Shown here: piece after piece, positions 24,623 to 36,926 of the stretch | Layout: every line of letters starts with the position of its first letter | Position numbering within the stretch: the stretch's first letter is position 1 | DNA from: Zygnema cylindricum | Taxonomy: Eukaryota; Streptophyta; Zygnematophyceae; Zygnematales; Zygnemataceae | Reading direction: 5' to 3' | Length of the DNA stretch: 64,000 nt | Assembly (NCBI GenBank): GCA_037447655.1 | Contig: JBBHKE010001280.1 | Location: forward strand, 1 to 64,000 | Made by a program: the position numbers and the translations under genes | Notes under the pieces: model-generated | Told to the model about the DNA's origin: nothing | Seen by the model: the letters and a program-made list of their open reading frames with translations, nothing else | Database searches by the model: none

Positions 24623-27600
24623 ATGGAGCCAGGAGCTTCTGATGCTCAGAATATGGTGTGTGGATTTCCAGCTTTTTTTGTTTTGTTTTCAGTTTCATGT
24701 TGATATCTCTATGGTGAAATGAGGCCTTAATGATTGCGTGATTCCGCAATTATTACCGTGGCTAAGAAATGCAATTACAGTTTTATTGTATATAGCATCT
24801 CAGACATTATTAGTGTACCATGTATTACATATTTACAATGATTTTAAAGCCTGCTTTTTGAGTAATGCAGAGGGATACAGTTATTGCTGAGCGTGGCCAT
24901 AATAGGCTTCTTTGTGTTTCGTCCTTATATCCTCGAGGATGAATTATGTTTCTATTTTGAAGAATGGCGTGCAAATGGGAGTCATTTTGACAACTTTCAC
25001 CATGCGCATACATCTCAACTTGTTTTTAGGCTTACATGCTTTAGTAATTAGTTACTTATGCCTGATTTAGCTTTGCTCCAGTGTAGAATAGGAATAATTT
25101 AACAGCTGCTCACACATCTTAACTTTTTTATCGCCTTGTATGCTTTAGTAGGCAGTTACTTATCTCTTATTTAGCCTTGCTTCACTGTAGACCAGGAAAC
25201 TTAGTCAACAGTGTCATATCTGTTGCAGGTCAGAAACGGAGAAGAAAAAACGCGCATTGTTAGCAGCAACAGTGGCTGTGAAAGAATGGCAAATGATGAT
25301 GTTGAAAACAGCCATGGTTCACCAGCTGATTCCGCTGATATGCTTTCGAGTGAAGTTACTGAACGGGATACTCCATTTGATCTTTGGACCATGGCTTCCC
25401 AGCCCTTTCCACTGGCCAGCTTCTTTGATCATCACCCTTGCGGAGGAAGCTGCAGTGAAGATGAAGCAGACCTGAAGTCTTCAAGATGGAGCAGTGGCGA
25501 TAATTCCGAGGAGGAAGATACATCAGTTTGTGAGACTGGCCAGACACCATATTACAGGTTGAATGGAAGCCTGGATTTGAAGGAATCTGAAGGAAGTAGA
25601 GGCTCCGGAGAATTGGAAAATTCGCCATCATCATCTGGCCCAAACAGCGAAACCACAGTCTGTGGAGTAGCGGAACGGTTCGATGCTTTAGAAGCTGATC
25701 ATAAACACGAGGAGAGCATAGAGACAGAAGTTAAAACAGAGGTCACTGTTTTGAACCAAAGTACAGAAGCAATAGCAGTTCACGAGGCGGATGAATTGGA
25801 AGAGGGCACGTCTAGTTGTTGTAGTCTTGACGAAGATGGCATTCCAGGTCTAACAATGTCTGATGATGACAGTGATTCCATGGATGTCACCAATGAAGAT
25901 GGATGGGAAAGTGTGGAACACGATGAGGATGACCGCGAAGGGACCCTTGAAGAGGAGCGAGAGGAGGATGTTGGTGAAGGGGAGCACGAAGGAGAGGCTG
26001 AAGTAGACGGGGAAGCAATGGACATTGTCAGCGAAGAAGAACTGTTCCTCACAAGTGTAAGTGCATATCGACTATTTATGTTTAGTAGCTGGAAATCAAA
26101 TGTTGAACGTAAAAACCTTCAGTGGATGAATGTCTCTGTTTGACTTCCAGGTGCCTATGTGCTCCCGGTTTTTGCAGAAATCTCTGCACATGTTGTTATT
26201 TATCACTGTTTGTTACCCCTGTATGCATGCCAGCGCTTTCATAAAATTTTCCATACAAGAACAAGAAGTGGGTGAATTGCGGTTTGTTTAACAATGAGTT
26301 TGAGCTTCAGTGGGTCAACCAAGTGATGTGTCGTTACATTCGTGATTTTAAATTGAATGTATTTTGTGTGGTTTAAATAACATTCTTTTCTGTTATGCAC
26401 TTGGGAACCTTGTTGTTTATTTCAATACTTGATAGTGCTCATCAATGGTAGAATTTAAATGTGAACTCACACAAGTTGTGTAAACTTCTAGCAGTTCTTT
26501 CTCTCCTTCCTTTTCTTTTCCCCTCTGTCTGCATAGTTCAGCTGGATAACCGCTATCTGGGGACTATAATATCTGAGATATGATTGCTTCACCTTTTTGT
26601 GTAAGAGGTGCTTGGGTGGTGTATGTCTTATGCAAGCAGTGAACAGGACTGCTTTTTTCTTTGGGTTACATATTTCGCCACAAAAATTGTGGTTGTTGCT
26701 CAGTTCAAAAGAGAAGATTATTCAAGTATTTCATAATTTCATGATCTGATTTGTAAGCTTATGTTGGCGCAAGTAGTCATACAGATATCGGAATATTATG
26801 AATTCTTTGCCTATTGTGCTCCTGTCTATTTTTGCTACCATTGGTTGTCAAGAGAATTAGCAACAGTATTTTGAGACCTATCCGTTAAATGAGCACTTGC
26901 ACTTTCAAGGTTTTGATTATTTTGACGTTTGGGAGACAAATTCCTTGTGTGATGGAAAGGCTTTCTGGTGGCTTAGTGATTCTTCATCCAATGGAGTCAG
27001 AAGTTGTGGTTGTACTCTATGACTAATTGAGTGCCAAGATTGTCTAAGCAGAGTTGAGTTTTTTTTTGGAGAAAGCAGGTCTTTGTTGGGAATCTGCTTA
27101 ACTTGGCTGAGCGACGCGAGCTTCCGTCTGGAATGAGGTCTATGGTAGGAAGTGGACACTCGAGCCGTCACCTTTCAGAGAATCAAGAGCAACGGGGAAT
27201 GGAAGGCAACAATGTCTGGACTCAGACCCCGAGGATCGGAGGAGTTGTTTGGAAAAGAACCCAAGTGCAACCTTCGGAAACCTGCCACGCACCTGTGAGG
27301 ACGCCTATGGTAAGACTATTTACGCTAAATGTGTGTATCATCAATTGGCAAAGCATGTCATATTTACTCATGTATACTCGTAGATTTATGTTGTCTACAA
27401 CACATGATGCGGAAGACTAAACGAATCAGGTTGGTAGTCATTGGATGCAGTCAATGGCGGCTTGAACTTTGGTTGCAATCAATGATACTGGACTTCAGTG
27501 TCTTTGGAGTCGGAATTCTGTTGCATAGGATGTGTCCATACTTTCGTTGAGAACTCCATCCCGTTGTTTTCGTTTTGAAGATTTTGTTAACTTTGCTCAT

Positions 27601-29129
27601 TGATTCCCAACTGTTGAGGTAGGAAATAGCACAGGGAAGGAGAGGAAACAGTTGGAGAGAACGTAACTGAAACTACCTAAAAGGATGTGATATATGACTG
27701 CATAAATCCATCTCATTAAACTTATGCTACATCACCTTCCAGTTTTAGCAAGTTGATTTCTTTCCAAGTGTATGCTGTAGATGATGCTGGATCGTCTATA
27801 GGATATCTTGAAAAGGTATGCCCTTTTAGCTTTTCCATTTTGTATTTGTAAAAGTAAAACGCACAAAACTGGCTATAGGTAACCGTTAACGTTACATTTT
27901 AGTCCAGTTGACTGCTCTATATTTGATTCTCGCAGTACAAACCTCGGTACAAACCTTCTGGCATCCTAAATCTGGAAAATGATCAATGTACCAGAAGGAG
28001 CTGCTTCGACTAAAGTGACCAGTGAATGTAATAAGTACTGAGGAAATTTTAGTTAGTTCCATTTGATAAATTTCCACATTTGTGAATATTTGCAAAGAAC
28101 ACTTGTGAAAATCATTCCTATTTATTTCGTATATTTAGGACAGATTTCATGCGTAACGGGTTGCTGATCTGGTTTTCGTTGAAAAAGAAAAGCAGGATTA
28201 TGACATTATATTCATAAATGACTGTATGATGGTCACAGCAAATAGAGGGAGAGCAAATTAGTGATCTTAACTTGCACATAGAGTTTTTACATTGTCTGAA
28301 ATACACAAAAAACACTGCCTGCTGTTGCCAGGCAATTCATAAACAAGATTTATTTGAAGATAAGCTATGACTCTTTGTTACCAACAATTTTAAGTGGAAA
28401 AGGTTCTATCTCTAACATACTCTAAGATGAGAGTGTTTGGGGCTCAAGTAGCTGCACTATTACGTCACAGGGACATAGTGCAGCTTGAACCTTGAAAATC
28501 ATACACCCTCGTCGCTGATTAAAATTTCTTGGAGTTCAACACTAATTTGGTTATAAGTGTTGTTGCACACGTATTCAATGCAAGCTTCACTTGACACCGG
28601 TGGTGTGTACCTATGTCAAAAACTATGAACATTAAAAATCCAGTTATTGCTGTTGGTGTTATCTTAGAATATAACGCCTTAAGGGTGAATGAACACCCCA
28701 AAAATGAAAACACGATAACTTTTGGTGCCGGTCCATCACGAGAGCATTGACCCATCGTGGACCCTGTAGCTCACGCTATTTGTCATTCTCTCAGCAGGTA
28801 GAAGATGCCATTCGGACGCTTTTGTGGGACGAAGTTTTCATGTGTTCCATATTTGAGCTGTTACCAGGTGTTGACTCGTCTGACATCTACCTACAGGTTG
28901 GTCTCTACTCTTCCTTTTTGTATTTGCTCAATTTCTTAACTCTTCTTGTGGACTTTCCTGTGCTATAATCACCGTAAGTTGTCGTAATCACTTTGAACAT
29001 GAGATTGTCATCTGGTTGACAGTGTGAGGGTTTTCCTTGTTGCAGCGTATATTACGGGTTCTTCGTGGACCTAATCCTCCCGGGCATGTGGGAGAAGTGC
29101 TTTCCTCGAGCCCTGTAACATATTTATAA
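24623..29129 (+). CDS. Acidic Ser/Glu-rich protein, function unknown
   Basis: Proposed exons 24623-24655, 25229-26056, 27079-27309, 27753-27815, 28795-28896 and 29046-29129 (all GT-AG) are all phase 0 and join into ~446 residues. I do not recognise the family. The large second exon is a low-complexity acidic region: clusters such as DDDSDSMDV and EEEREEDVGEGEHEGE occupy residues ~200-285, with many Ser and no membrane segment. Such composition is common in nuclear regulatory or chromatin proteins, but this is inference. The C-terminal ~85 residues look folded, with hydrophobic patterning: FQVYAVDDAGSSIGYLEK, AIRTLLWDEVFMCSIFELLP and IYLQRILRVLRGPNPPG. The 276-codon exon is firmly open; the small exons, and especially the first (11 codons), are less certain. 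The exon 4 acceptor AAG is weak. Confidence 0.6.
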
Positions 29130-30848
29130 TTTGTTCTTATTGCGAACTGATTTTGCCTTACGTTCAAATGCACGTTGATAGAATCATTTGTTTTATATGG
29201 CGTAGTTGATGTGTAATGTGTTGTAGAGCATAAGTTATATTGACAACTGTGACCTAATCTGTGGTTTGTTCTTGGACTTCCTTGTGGTTTTTAGCGAATC
29301 GTTTGTATGGGTATCATCTCTGTATTTATTTAGACTTCGGGTGGCTTGCTCTTAAGGCTAGAAACAGAATCTGCTAACCACTAAAAAAGTGTTCTAATAA
29401 AGTGAATCCACTGGCATTGTGTTTTAAGGTTCAGACATTCTCAAAAGCTGTTGGGGTTATTTAATCTTCTTCATCAGTCGGGACTTCATCGCTGTTAGGA
29501 TAGATCAAATGTAATTTTACTGTTTTCAATACAATATAATATAAGCTGTACTGTACTTGTGGATAGCAAGGATTCGATAATGTTTGTTACAGTCCGTAAT
29601 GTTGACGATTTGCTGGTTTTCCAGGCTGTGATCTTTCGATTGTTTTGCACTTTATCATTGATGAGGTTCATTGGTGGAATTTATTTATCATTGTATTTTT
29701 ATCATTGTTGCTAAAAAGGGAATATGCACTTGATGCATTTAGAAAGCTAAGGAGGCTTCCAGGGTGTTCTGAAATGCCAGTAGGTTTTTCTGTGCACTAT
29801 TTGCTTTGAAGCTTTCTGCATGGTTAGTTATTGAAGCTTTTTCTTCTCAAGTGTGATAGTCGATGGTGTTTTTGTTGTCATAGCTTCTTGATGGAGTTAC
29901 TGTTGCCTGGTAAACTCCGGTTTATGATTTGGAGTTGTGCCAAGTGTAAAGATGTTTTTCAAGATAAACTGTGGGATTATCGTGTAAGACAACCTAAAAA
30001 TGTAATTTTTTGTTCCCAGCAATTCTGAACCTGAGGAGTTAATGCGTTGACCTTTTTTAGCTCACCTGGTATGGTTTTTGAGTTTTTTTAGTTAGATGTT
30101 TGGTATTGTGTGAAATTTCACCTCCATTTCATGGATATACTTAAATGGTTTAACATTTCACCTTTTTAAGGTAAGTTTATGGGAACAATGCACAGGAAGC
30201 CTTTTTACGGTAGTTATTACCAACCTTGCTGTTGATTTGAAACAGGGCCACATTTATGAAGTGCAGATCAAAAATATTTTACAAGCTGTGAGCATATTCT
30301 TCACTTTGTCAGTGCTGGAAATATTACTAATGTGACTACTGGAAACTGGCAACATAGCGATATGAAAACCGGGCATTAAACTTCTGGAAAGATATCGACC
30401 TGCTGGAAATCAAGTGAAGTCAATTCGATGCGCAACACAAAAATAATTATTGGAACTGACAACGATTTTGTGGACAATTTTGTAATACTGAGGACACCTA
30501 GTTACCGTCTGGGAAAACCATTTTGCCGGAAGATTATCTAGTCACGCTTCTTTTTGCCTTCCTTAAAATTCATGATTTGCCGGGCTTATTTTTTTTAGAC
30601 TCTGCGAAGTGGAGGCTTCAGTTGTACAAAGACATGGTTTGTACATTTTGTACAATGGCATAATAGGTACAAGTCGTACATATCATGGGTACGTGAGTAC
30701 AAATATTAGCCTACGTATACCACTCAGAACAAAACACGTATGCGAGATCTAGCTACTGGCACGACCTGACGGCAACTCGTCCTGAAAACTACAGTACTGA
30801 CTGCCGGTAAAAGTTTCCGTACAATTACTGGCACCTCCTGATGTAAAC
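29130..30848. other. Intergenic, nothing recognised
   Basis: AT-rich sequence with a 65-codon frame (29831-30028) that has no support. The last ~250 bases have repeated GTAC-containing words (GTACAAA, GTACATTTTGTAC) that suggest decayed repeat DNA next to the hAT-like copy. Confidence 0.5.
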
Positions 30849-31354
30849 CATAGTTCAAAAGTAGGTGAAAGTAGGCCCATACAATATGCCTATTGTATGC
30901 AAAACATACAATATGACCTTAAGACCCATATTGTATTCGGACCTATTCGGACCAATTAAAACATTCGGACCAAAAATTGGACCAATGAAAACATTCAGAC
31001 CAAAAAAATTTATTTACACCGTCAGATTCGGACGATCGGACGGTCTCTGATCAAAGTAGCGATCTAAGAAGATCACATGAAAAGCCCATAACACAACTTA
31101 CGATAGGACTTACGTCCGCGTTTTTTTTTTTTCCGGGTTTTTTTTCCCGCGGAATGTCATCCTACGCCGTGTCAGTTCGCTAGAAAATTTCGTACGGCAG
31201 CGTGCGCTGTATTACGATGATACGTCAGATTCGTACGTTCGTACAGGAGTGTGCACAACGCACATACATACAGTATGCTCTCTACGCGAGTTTTGTTCCA
31301 AGTTTTGTGCGCCTACCAAAGGCCTACCATAAAAACGCCTACTTTTGAACCATG
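30849..31354. mobile_element. hAT-like MITE (family B), ~506 bp
   Basis: Ends CATAGTTCAAAAGTAGG and CCTACTTTTGAACCATG are inverted repeats. The internal landmarks ACGATCGGACGGTCTCTGAT and GTGCGCCTACCAAAGGCCTA are shared with the copies at 14535, 15515 (reversed) and 53294. Flanking octamers ATGTAAAC and ATATGTAC match only 5 of 8, so the target duplication has decayed or one end was rearranged. Confidence 0.85.
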
Positions 31355-32051
31355 ATATGTACGGGAACCTGGCGTTAGGACGAACCGGAAAACCTGTATA
31401 CGCAAACTTTAGAACCGACGGTTTGTTGTGCCAAACGTTTTGCTTTTGAAACAGGCTGTTAGAATTTTGTCCTCTCTCAGGTTTTGATAGATATGCGATA
31501 CCTCATGAGATATAATCATATACAAGTCCCCCAAATGAATTTAGAACTGTACAAGCATTACTATTAACGGTACCGCAAACGAAAGACTGCAAATCTTAGG
31601 TGTCGTACTCGTTTTCTAGTTTTCACATTCTTCCAGGACATCGAAATATTTTCTGTGACCACTGACATGAATCTGGTGACCAGTTTGCAAGTACGACCAC
31701 AAAACGTGAAAAAAAACGGTGACAGTTGTTTTTGATACGGTTTGCTATGAAAACATTGTCAACAGGGTTCAGGATTTGTCACGAGGGTTTTTGCTAAAGA
31801 CACGTGGGACACCTACGGTTTTAGTGACGTCTTACTTCTACGGTGTACCTTCTGTACTATTTGCTGGTTACGACCTGGACAAAATAGTACAGTTTATTTT
31901 GCGGGCAAAACAGGCTGATTGGTTTGTCCTGAGGCAGGTTTCCGTAGATATGAGATATGGTCTCCGTCGTCATGTCATTCTCCTTTTCTATCATGTTGCC
32001 TTTTCTGTTACAACTCTCCACATGCAATGGCTTCAATTACAGACTAAACAG
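31355..32051. other. Intergenic; unsupported 136-codon frame
   Basis: A plus-strand open frame at 31719-32129 runs into the family A copy at its 3' end, has no recognisable domain, and is not called as a gene. Confidence 0.5.
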
Positions 32052-32262
32052 TACACCGTGAATCGTTATTACTTATTAGCCTTATGTACGCTATATCGGC
32101 ACCCCAAATTTTTGACATTGATACCTTAAGTATAATAGATTACACTATTTAAGGACGTGGACCATAATCTGCCACGTATCCTGACACTAAATTAGAATGA
32201 ATGACGCTAATTTTTTTCGTTACACTAATAATTTCTATACGCTAATAACGATTCAAGGTGTA
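32052..32262. mobile_element. Family A MITE, reverse orientation
   Basis: Ends TACACCGTGAATCGTTATTA and CGATTCAAGGTGTA are inverted repeats. The interior reads GGACGTGGACCATAATCTGC, the reverse complement of the same segment in copies 2 and 3 of the 23871-24489 array. Length ~211 bp. Its right end is ~360 bp upstream of the F-box start codon. Confidence 0.9.
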
Positions 32263-32623
32263 CCTTCAAGCTGGAAATACCTATGGTCGGATACTCGGAT
32301 TATTTGATAAAATATTCTATGACTCTGAAAATACAGCGTAAAATCAGTAGTAATGCAGCATTTGTAAGGATAGTCCGAGCCTTAACCTTCAGTATTTCTA
32401 CTCTTTACTCTTTACTTTGTCCTCCTTTTTTTTGTTCTTGTTTTCTTTCAGTCCAACAAACTTCCAGAAACCTGTTTACAAGCAGTCTCTTCTTCATTTT
32501 ACCTTCCTATTCATTTCATATCAGTTGAAAAAACTTGTTTTCTATCTTATCTTCGATCCGAAATCGGAAATTTGAAAAGCTCTTAAAGCCTTGCAGGAAA
32601 ATCTACCATTTAACCTTTTCAGT

Positions 32624-33286
32624 ATGCCCGCCCCTCTCTTTTTCTGGGGAGTTTTTGGAGCCTGTGCTTATTCGTTGTTCAAGCCAAAACGTCGAAGACA
32701 AGGCAACAACGGTCAATCAGGAAAAGAGTTGTGTCAAGTGATTCCTGGTTTACCTGATGATATGGCTCTCAAAGTTCTTTATCATATGACTTTAGTTGAA
32801 GAAGAAAATTCCTGTCAAGAACTTTCTTCGTCAAATTTGCGCCACCGTTCTCGTTCACATTCACATCCATTAGCTTCCATGTCGTTAGTTTGCCGTAATT
32901 GGAGAACTTTTGTTCGGAAGTCAGAAGAATTTAAGAAGATTCTGGCGACGTCTGAAGCGAAACGATTGGCTTTGAAGAAAAGGAGGGAAGACGATTGGCA
33001 GCAATGCAAACAGAGACTTGGTACATTCCTTGTGTCAGTTGCTTATCTCGGAATTCCTCCGTTGCTGTTAACAGTTTCACATACGATAAAGTGTTGGATT
33101 GCTCCGCGTTCGACACGAAAAGCAAATCGACAAAACAGATATGGTCGATTGCCGTTACTGGATTTGAAGATAATGTTGGACGGATGTCTTCTATTTTTGG
33201 TGGAGGAGACTCACAGTTCTCTGGTTTTTTGTCCACACCCGCCATTCTTTCCAATCAAATGTGTGAAGTGGGTTGTTGGTAGGTAA
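32624..33286 (+). CDS. F-box domain protein, first (perhaps only) coding exon
   Basis: The 220-codon open frame from ATG 32624 begins with a hydrophobic stretch (PLFFWGVFGACAYSLF, residues 4-19) and a basic patch (KPKRRR). Residues ~37-100 form an F-box: VIPGLPDDMALKVLYHM, a Ser/His/Arg-rich insertion, then HPLASMSLVCRNWRTFV. This order is typical of plant F-box/kelch proteins, which give substrate specificity to SCF ubiquitin ligases by binding SKP1 through the F-box. After SEAKRLALKKRREDDW the frame loses family-like sequence. A second frame is also open to 33282, so a frameshift is possible. A good splice donor (AG|GTAAGTG) at 33282/33283 overlaps the stop codon of both frames, so the gene may continue into exons I could not place. 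Confidence 0.65.
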   Translation: MPAPLFFWGVFGACAYSLFKPKRRRQGNNGQSGKELCQVIPGLPDDMALKVLYHMTLVEEENSCQELSSSNLRHRSRSHSHPLASMSLVCRNWRTFVRKSEEFKKILATSEAKRLALKKRREDDWQQCKQRLGTFLVSVAYLGIPPLLLTVSHTIKCWIAPRSTRKANRQNRYGRLPLLDLKIMLDGCLLFLVEETHSSLVFCPHPPFFPIKCVKWVVGR

Positions 33287-36200
33287 GTGAGCCGTAATTG
33301 GCGTGGTTTACCAGCTTGTCTTCTGTTACAGTAGCTGTAGGTTACTTCTTGAGTTTTTATTGGATATTTCTGTCCACCTTTGTGAATATCAACATTAATA
33401 GCGCCCGAGTTCAGGGAAGTTTCCTCATGTTTTTATTTTCAGTAATATATTTGTTCCTAAGAATGTCAAAATGGTAGTTGACATTGTGACTTTTAGTTCA
33501 ACAATGGATGTCGAAAGAAGTGTTCGGGTATCAGATATATCAGTACTTTCTCCTGTGTTTTTTTTCCATCGTATGCTTTTGCTCTTAGTGTTTAATTGCA
33601 ATGCTGTATATTTGCCGCTGTAAGCAAGAGAAGTCTATTCGTCTCATAGCTGCACGTCGTTGTCTTTTTTGTGTAAGTAGTATAATATGTATTGTCAAGA
33701 TTCAGTGCAGAAAGCCTTTAAGGAAACTCTTTTCTATAGTTCCTGATTTTGTTATGTTAAGCCTTCGCAAATTTGTACCAGCCACAAATATGCTGGGCTT
33801 AATACAGTTCAGTTTGAGGAAGTTGTATGTTCAAAAACGATATGTATCGCATTTGTGAGTGAAAGTTGTCGCACTCGATTATGTTTTGTCTTTTGTGTCC
33901 TCACATCTGTAGAAGTCTGGAAATGAATTTTTGTTCTTAGTTTGTGATATGCTGGCCTCAAAGTTGCTGAATTGAGATGCAGACGGGTTTTATGTATAGC
34001 AGTAGGTTTATATAGGGTGGTTACAAAACAGTTTTATGTAACTGCCAGTGATCACAGTAATCGTACAAAACAATGTACGAATGGTTCATTTTCTGTACAA
34101 TTGCTGTGGTTACTGGCCAGTAATGACTGTAATTACTGGTGTAATTTCCCTAATAGTTGCGAAGTAGTGGTGGAAGATAAATGCAACTTTTATACGAAAA
34201 GCAGCACGAAATGACATATTCGGTTGACTGTTGATATGTTGTTAGGTTTTGATAGCGATTGAAACCCACAAATTAGGAGGAAAGTGCTTAAGGCTATTCA
34301 GTACCTTTTGTATTTGCCCCTCCTTATGTACATAGTACTTAGGGTACAGCTGTATGGAAGTTAGGGCACACCCGGATGGTTGTTGTTTGGATACCTGTCA
34401 TGTATTTTTATTGATTGATGTGGATTTTTATTGCCTTTGTAATCGTGGGTTTTATTTGTCTTTTTTATGACCATTTCTTTTTGTGTTCTAAGTTTTGGTT
34501 AGTTTGATCTCGTGTGAGTCTCTCATTCATTTTGCCTTTTATCACCACGTTTATAGATATTCTGCCATTGCTTTTTTTTTTGTGAAGGTCACATTTTCTT
34601 TAGGATCTAGTGGGACAATGATGTTCAGCTGGTTGAAAGGGCAATTTTTTTGTCTGCCGAAATTCATTACTGATTTGCTGCTGAAAACCACTTATTTGAA
34701 TACCTCTGAAGACTTGCGCGGCAATCTTTTACTGATGTTTTGATGGTTGTCTGCAACACGCAGGTTGACTCAAAAGCGTTTAAGTCTTGTGTGGTTGCAT
34801 ATCATATTGCATGCCTGCTTGATTTTGATTTTGATTTACTGATCAGAATTTCGTGTTACAGTGGGTGTAACCTTTTTGTCAGTTATTATAACGATCATCA
34901 AATTATTATGTTTCAGGAAGCCAAAGCAGGCTTCTGAACAAGATTGTAATTTGGAAAAAATGTCGAAGCTGAAAGTAGTAAATCAATGCCCGAAACATCT
35001 CAAACTTGGTGACATCACGTGCCGGTCCTCGAGAGTGAGGAAACTGGCTGGCTCCACTCTTACATATGTCATAATTTGCTGGACAAAAAAATCACAAAAC
35101 ATAACTACATGAGCAATTACAAAAGGCAAGTCATTTTATCGGGAAATTATCGACTGACTGCAGTTTGTCAATGACTTGTCCGTTTTGTACAGCAGTATGT
35201 GCGGCTCTATATGTGAAGGAATATAGGCTCAAGCAACAGGTAATTCAGAGCTTCCAGCAAACTTCAGTAAGAAACTGTGCAGGTCACCTGGCCATCTTTT
35301 TTGCCCCCAGGAGCAAACCTAGTCTTAAACCTCACTGTACGCACTGTCAAGAATTAAAATTCACACCAATCCCTTCAAATTAGGGTTGTGGGTGGACAAC
35401 AGATAGTCATTAAACAGGATAAATGTCAGCACGGTTGAAATTGCGTGTGGTGAAAACGAGGGTATAAAAGTTACAGAGTTAAGCTGACTTAGTCCTGATA
35501 GTAAAGAAATTGTCGAATTACACACTTTTCTGCCAAACATATTGCAGTATAGGGAGCCTATGCTACTCACAGTCCTGTACTATCCAGCCTTTTCTAGCTA
35601 CACCAATTTAAACTCTTTCGCAACCTGCATACTAATGTTATCGACTTTCAAAAAGGTGAAGTCAGGTGACTTCGTATGGTAATCCTTCCCAATGTGATGG
35701 AATATGGTTTTGAAAAGAGAATGGCTGGGGTTCTGAAATTGCAAAAGGTCGTTTAGCATGTTACTCTCAGGGGCAATTGAATGTTTGATGCATTGGATGG
35801 TTGATGACCGATTGTCTTTTTTGTCACTAATCATCTTTTCTTCAAGCGGACTTGTCTGATTATCAATTCGGTGGTAGAGATAGAAAGGGAAGGATTGTAA
35901 CTCCCAATTGGCCGTCTCCAGATGGAAATTGGACAGAATTTTGATTAAAATAGAGAAAGAAACATTGACGATACGAGCGATTCTCGGTGTTATGGTCATA
36001 AAAAAAGAAGGACAACAGTTGTAAACTTGTCCTGTGCTTCTCCCTGCAGCATGTGTTGATTGATTGTCTGCTGTATTCTCGTCGATGGGTGGTGAGAAAG
36101 AGATTACGCATGTTTAAAATCATGACTACATGCGGAAAGCGAGGGATGGTTTCCTGTGGTAAAGCCCCTTGGTTATTAGACCCTCTGAGGTTCTGTGAGA

Positions 36201-36926
36201 CTGCTGCAAGTTCAGTCCCTTTGGCAACATACTGGCTGTAGTTCCACTTTATATCAAAAGATTGTTTTGCTACTTACAATATGTGAGGCTTTGTATCCAT
36301 CCTGCTTTGTATCCCTCCTGATTTTGTATCATTCGTGTCTCAGCAGAGAGATCCACATGAGGCACTCTAATTCTGTCAAGTAGACCCAGCTTCGGCTTTG
36401 ATTATAACGACGCGAATAATTTGCACAATGGATGTTAACAGATGACCTGGAGATTCCAAAGTACAAGTTCCAGAAGTACACTTTAAAATGACAATGCTAG
36501 TGCACTTTCAGTCCCCGAATTTTGTCGACAGGATACCCTGTCAGCAATCACTTCCTCTTCACTGTCGCACAGAACTCTTCACTAAACTCATTACTACATG
36601 TAATAAAGCGGAAAACCAATGACCTTACATGTACATAACGGTCAGAACGTTGGAGCTATTTATCGCTTTGTGAGAGCAACTGGCGACTAAAATGAAGCAT
36701 TAAAGCTAACAAACCAGCTGGTTTGATCAGAAAGCAGGATGTGCTGTAGCTAAGCAAAAACACAACTGCAATGTAACTTACTTTGTAAAACTGGTGAAAC
36801 CTAAAAGGAGATCAAAATGGGAGAGAAATTGCACTCTTAATTTGGTAAACATCAAAATCAGCAATACAACCAACGCATAGAAAACCTCTTCCTAAGGTTC
36901 ATATGAGCATCCTAGTCTACCCAACC
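33287..36926. other. Intergenic or unplaced 3' exons of the F-box gene
   Basis: 3.6 kb with only short open frames on both strands. If the F-box gene is spliced at 33282 its remaining exons lie here, but no kelch-like sequence could be recognised. The right part must hold the 3' untranslated region of the minus-strand exportin-7 gene. Confidence 0.45.

Noticed and set aside
31719-32129. 136-codon plus-strand frame
   Set aside because: Its end is inside a family A MITE and it has no domain.
35598-35999. 133-codon minus-strand frame
   Set aside because: No domain or splice partner; composition like the surrounding noncoding DNA.
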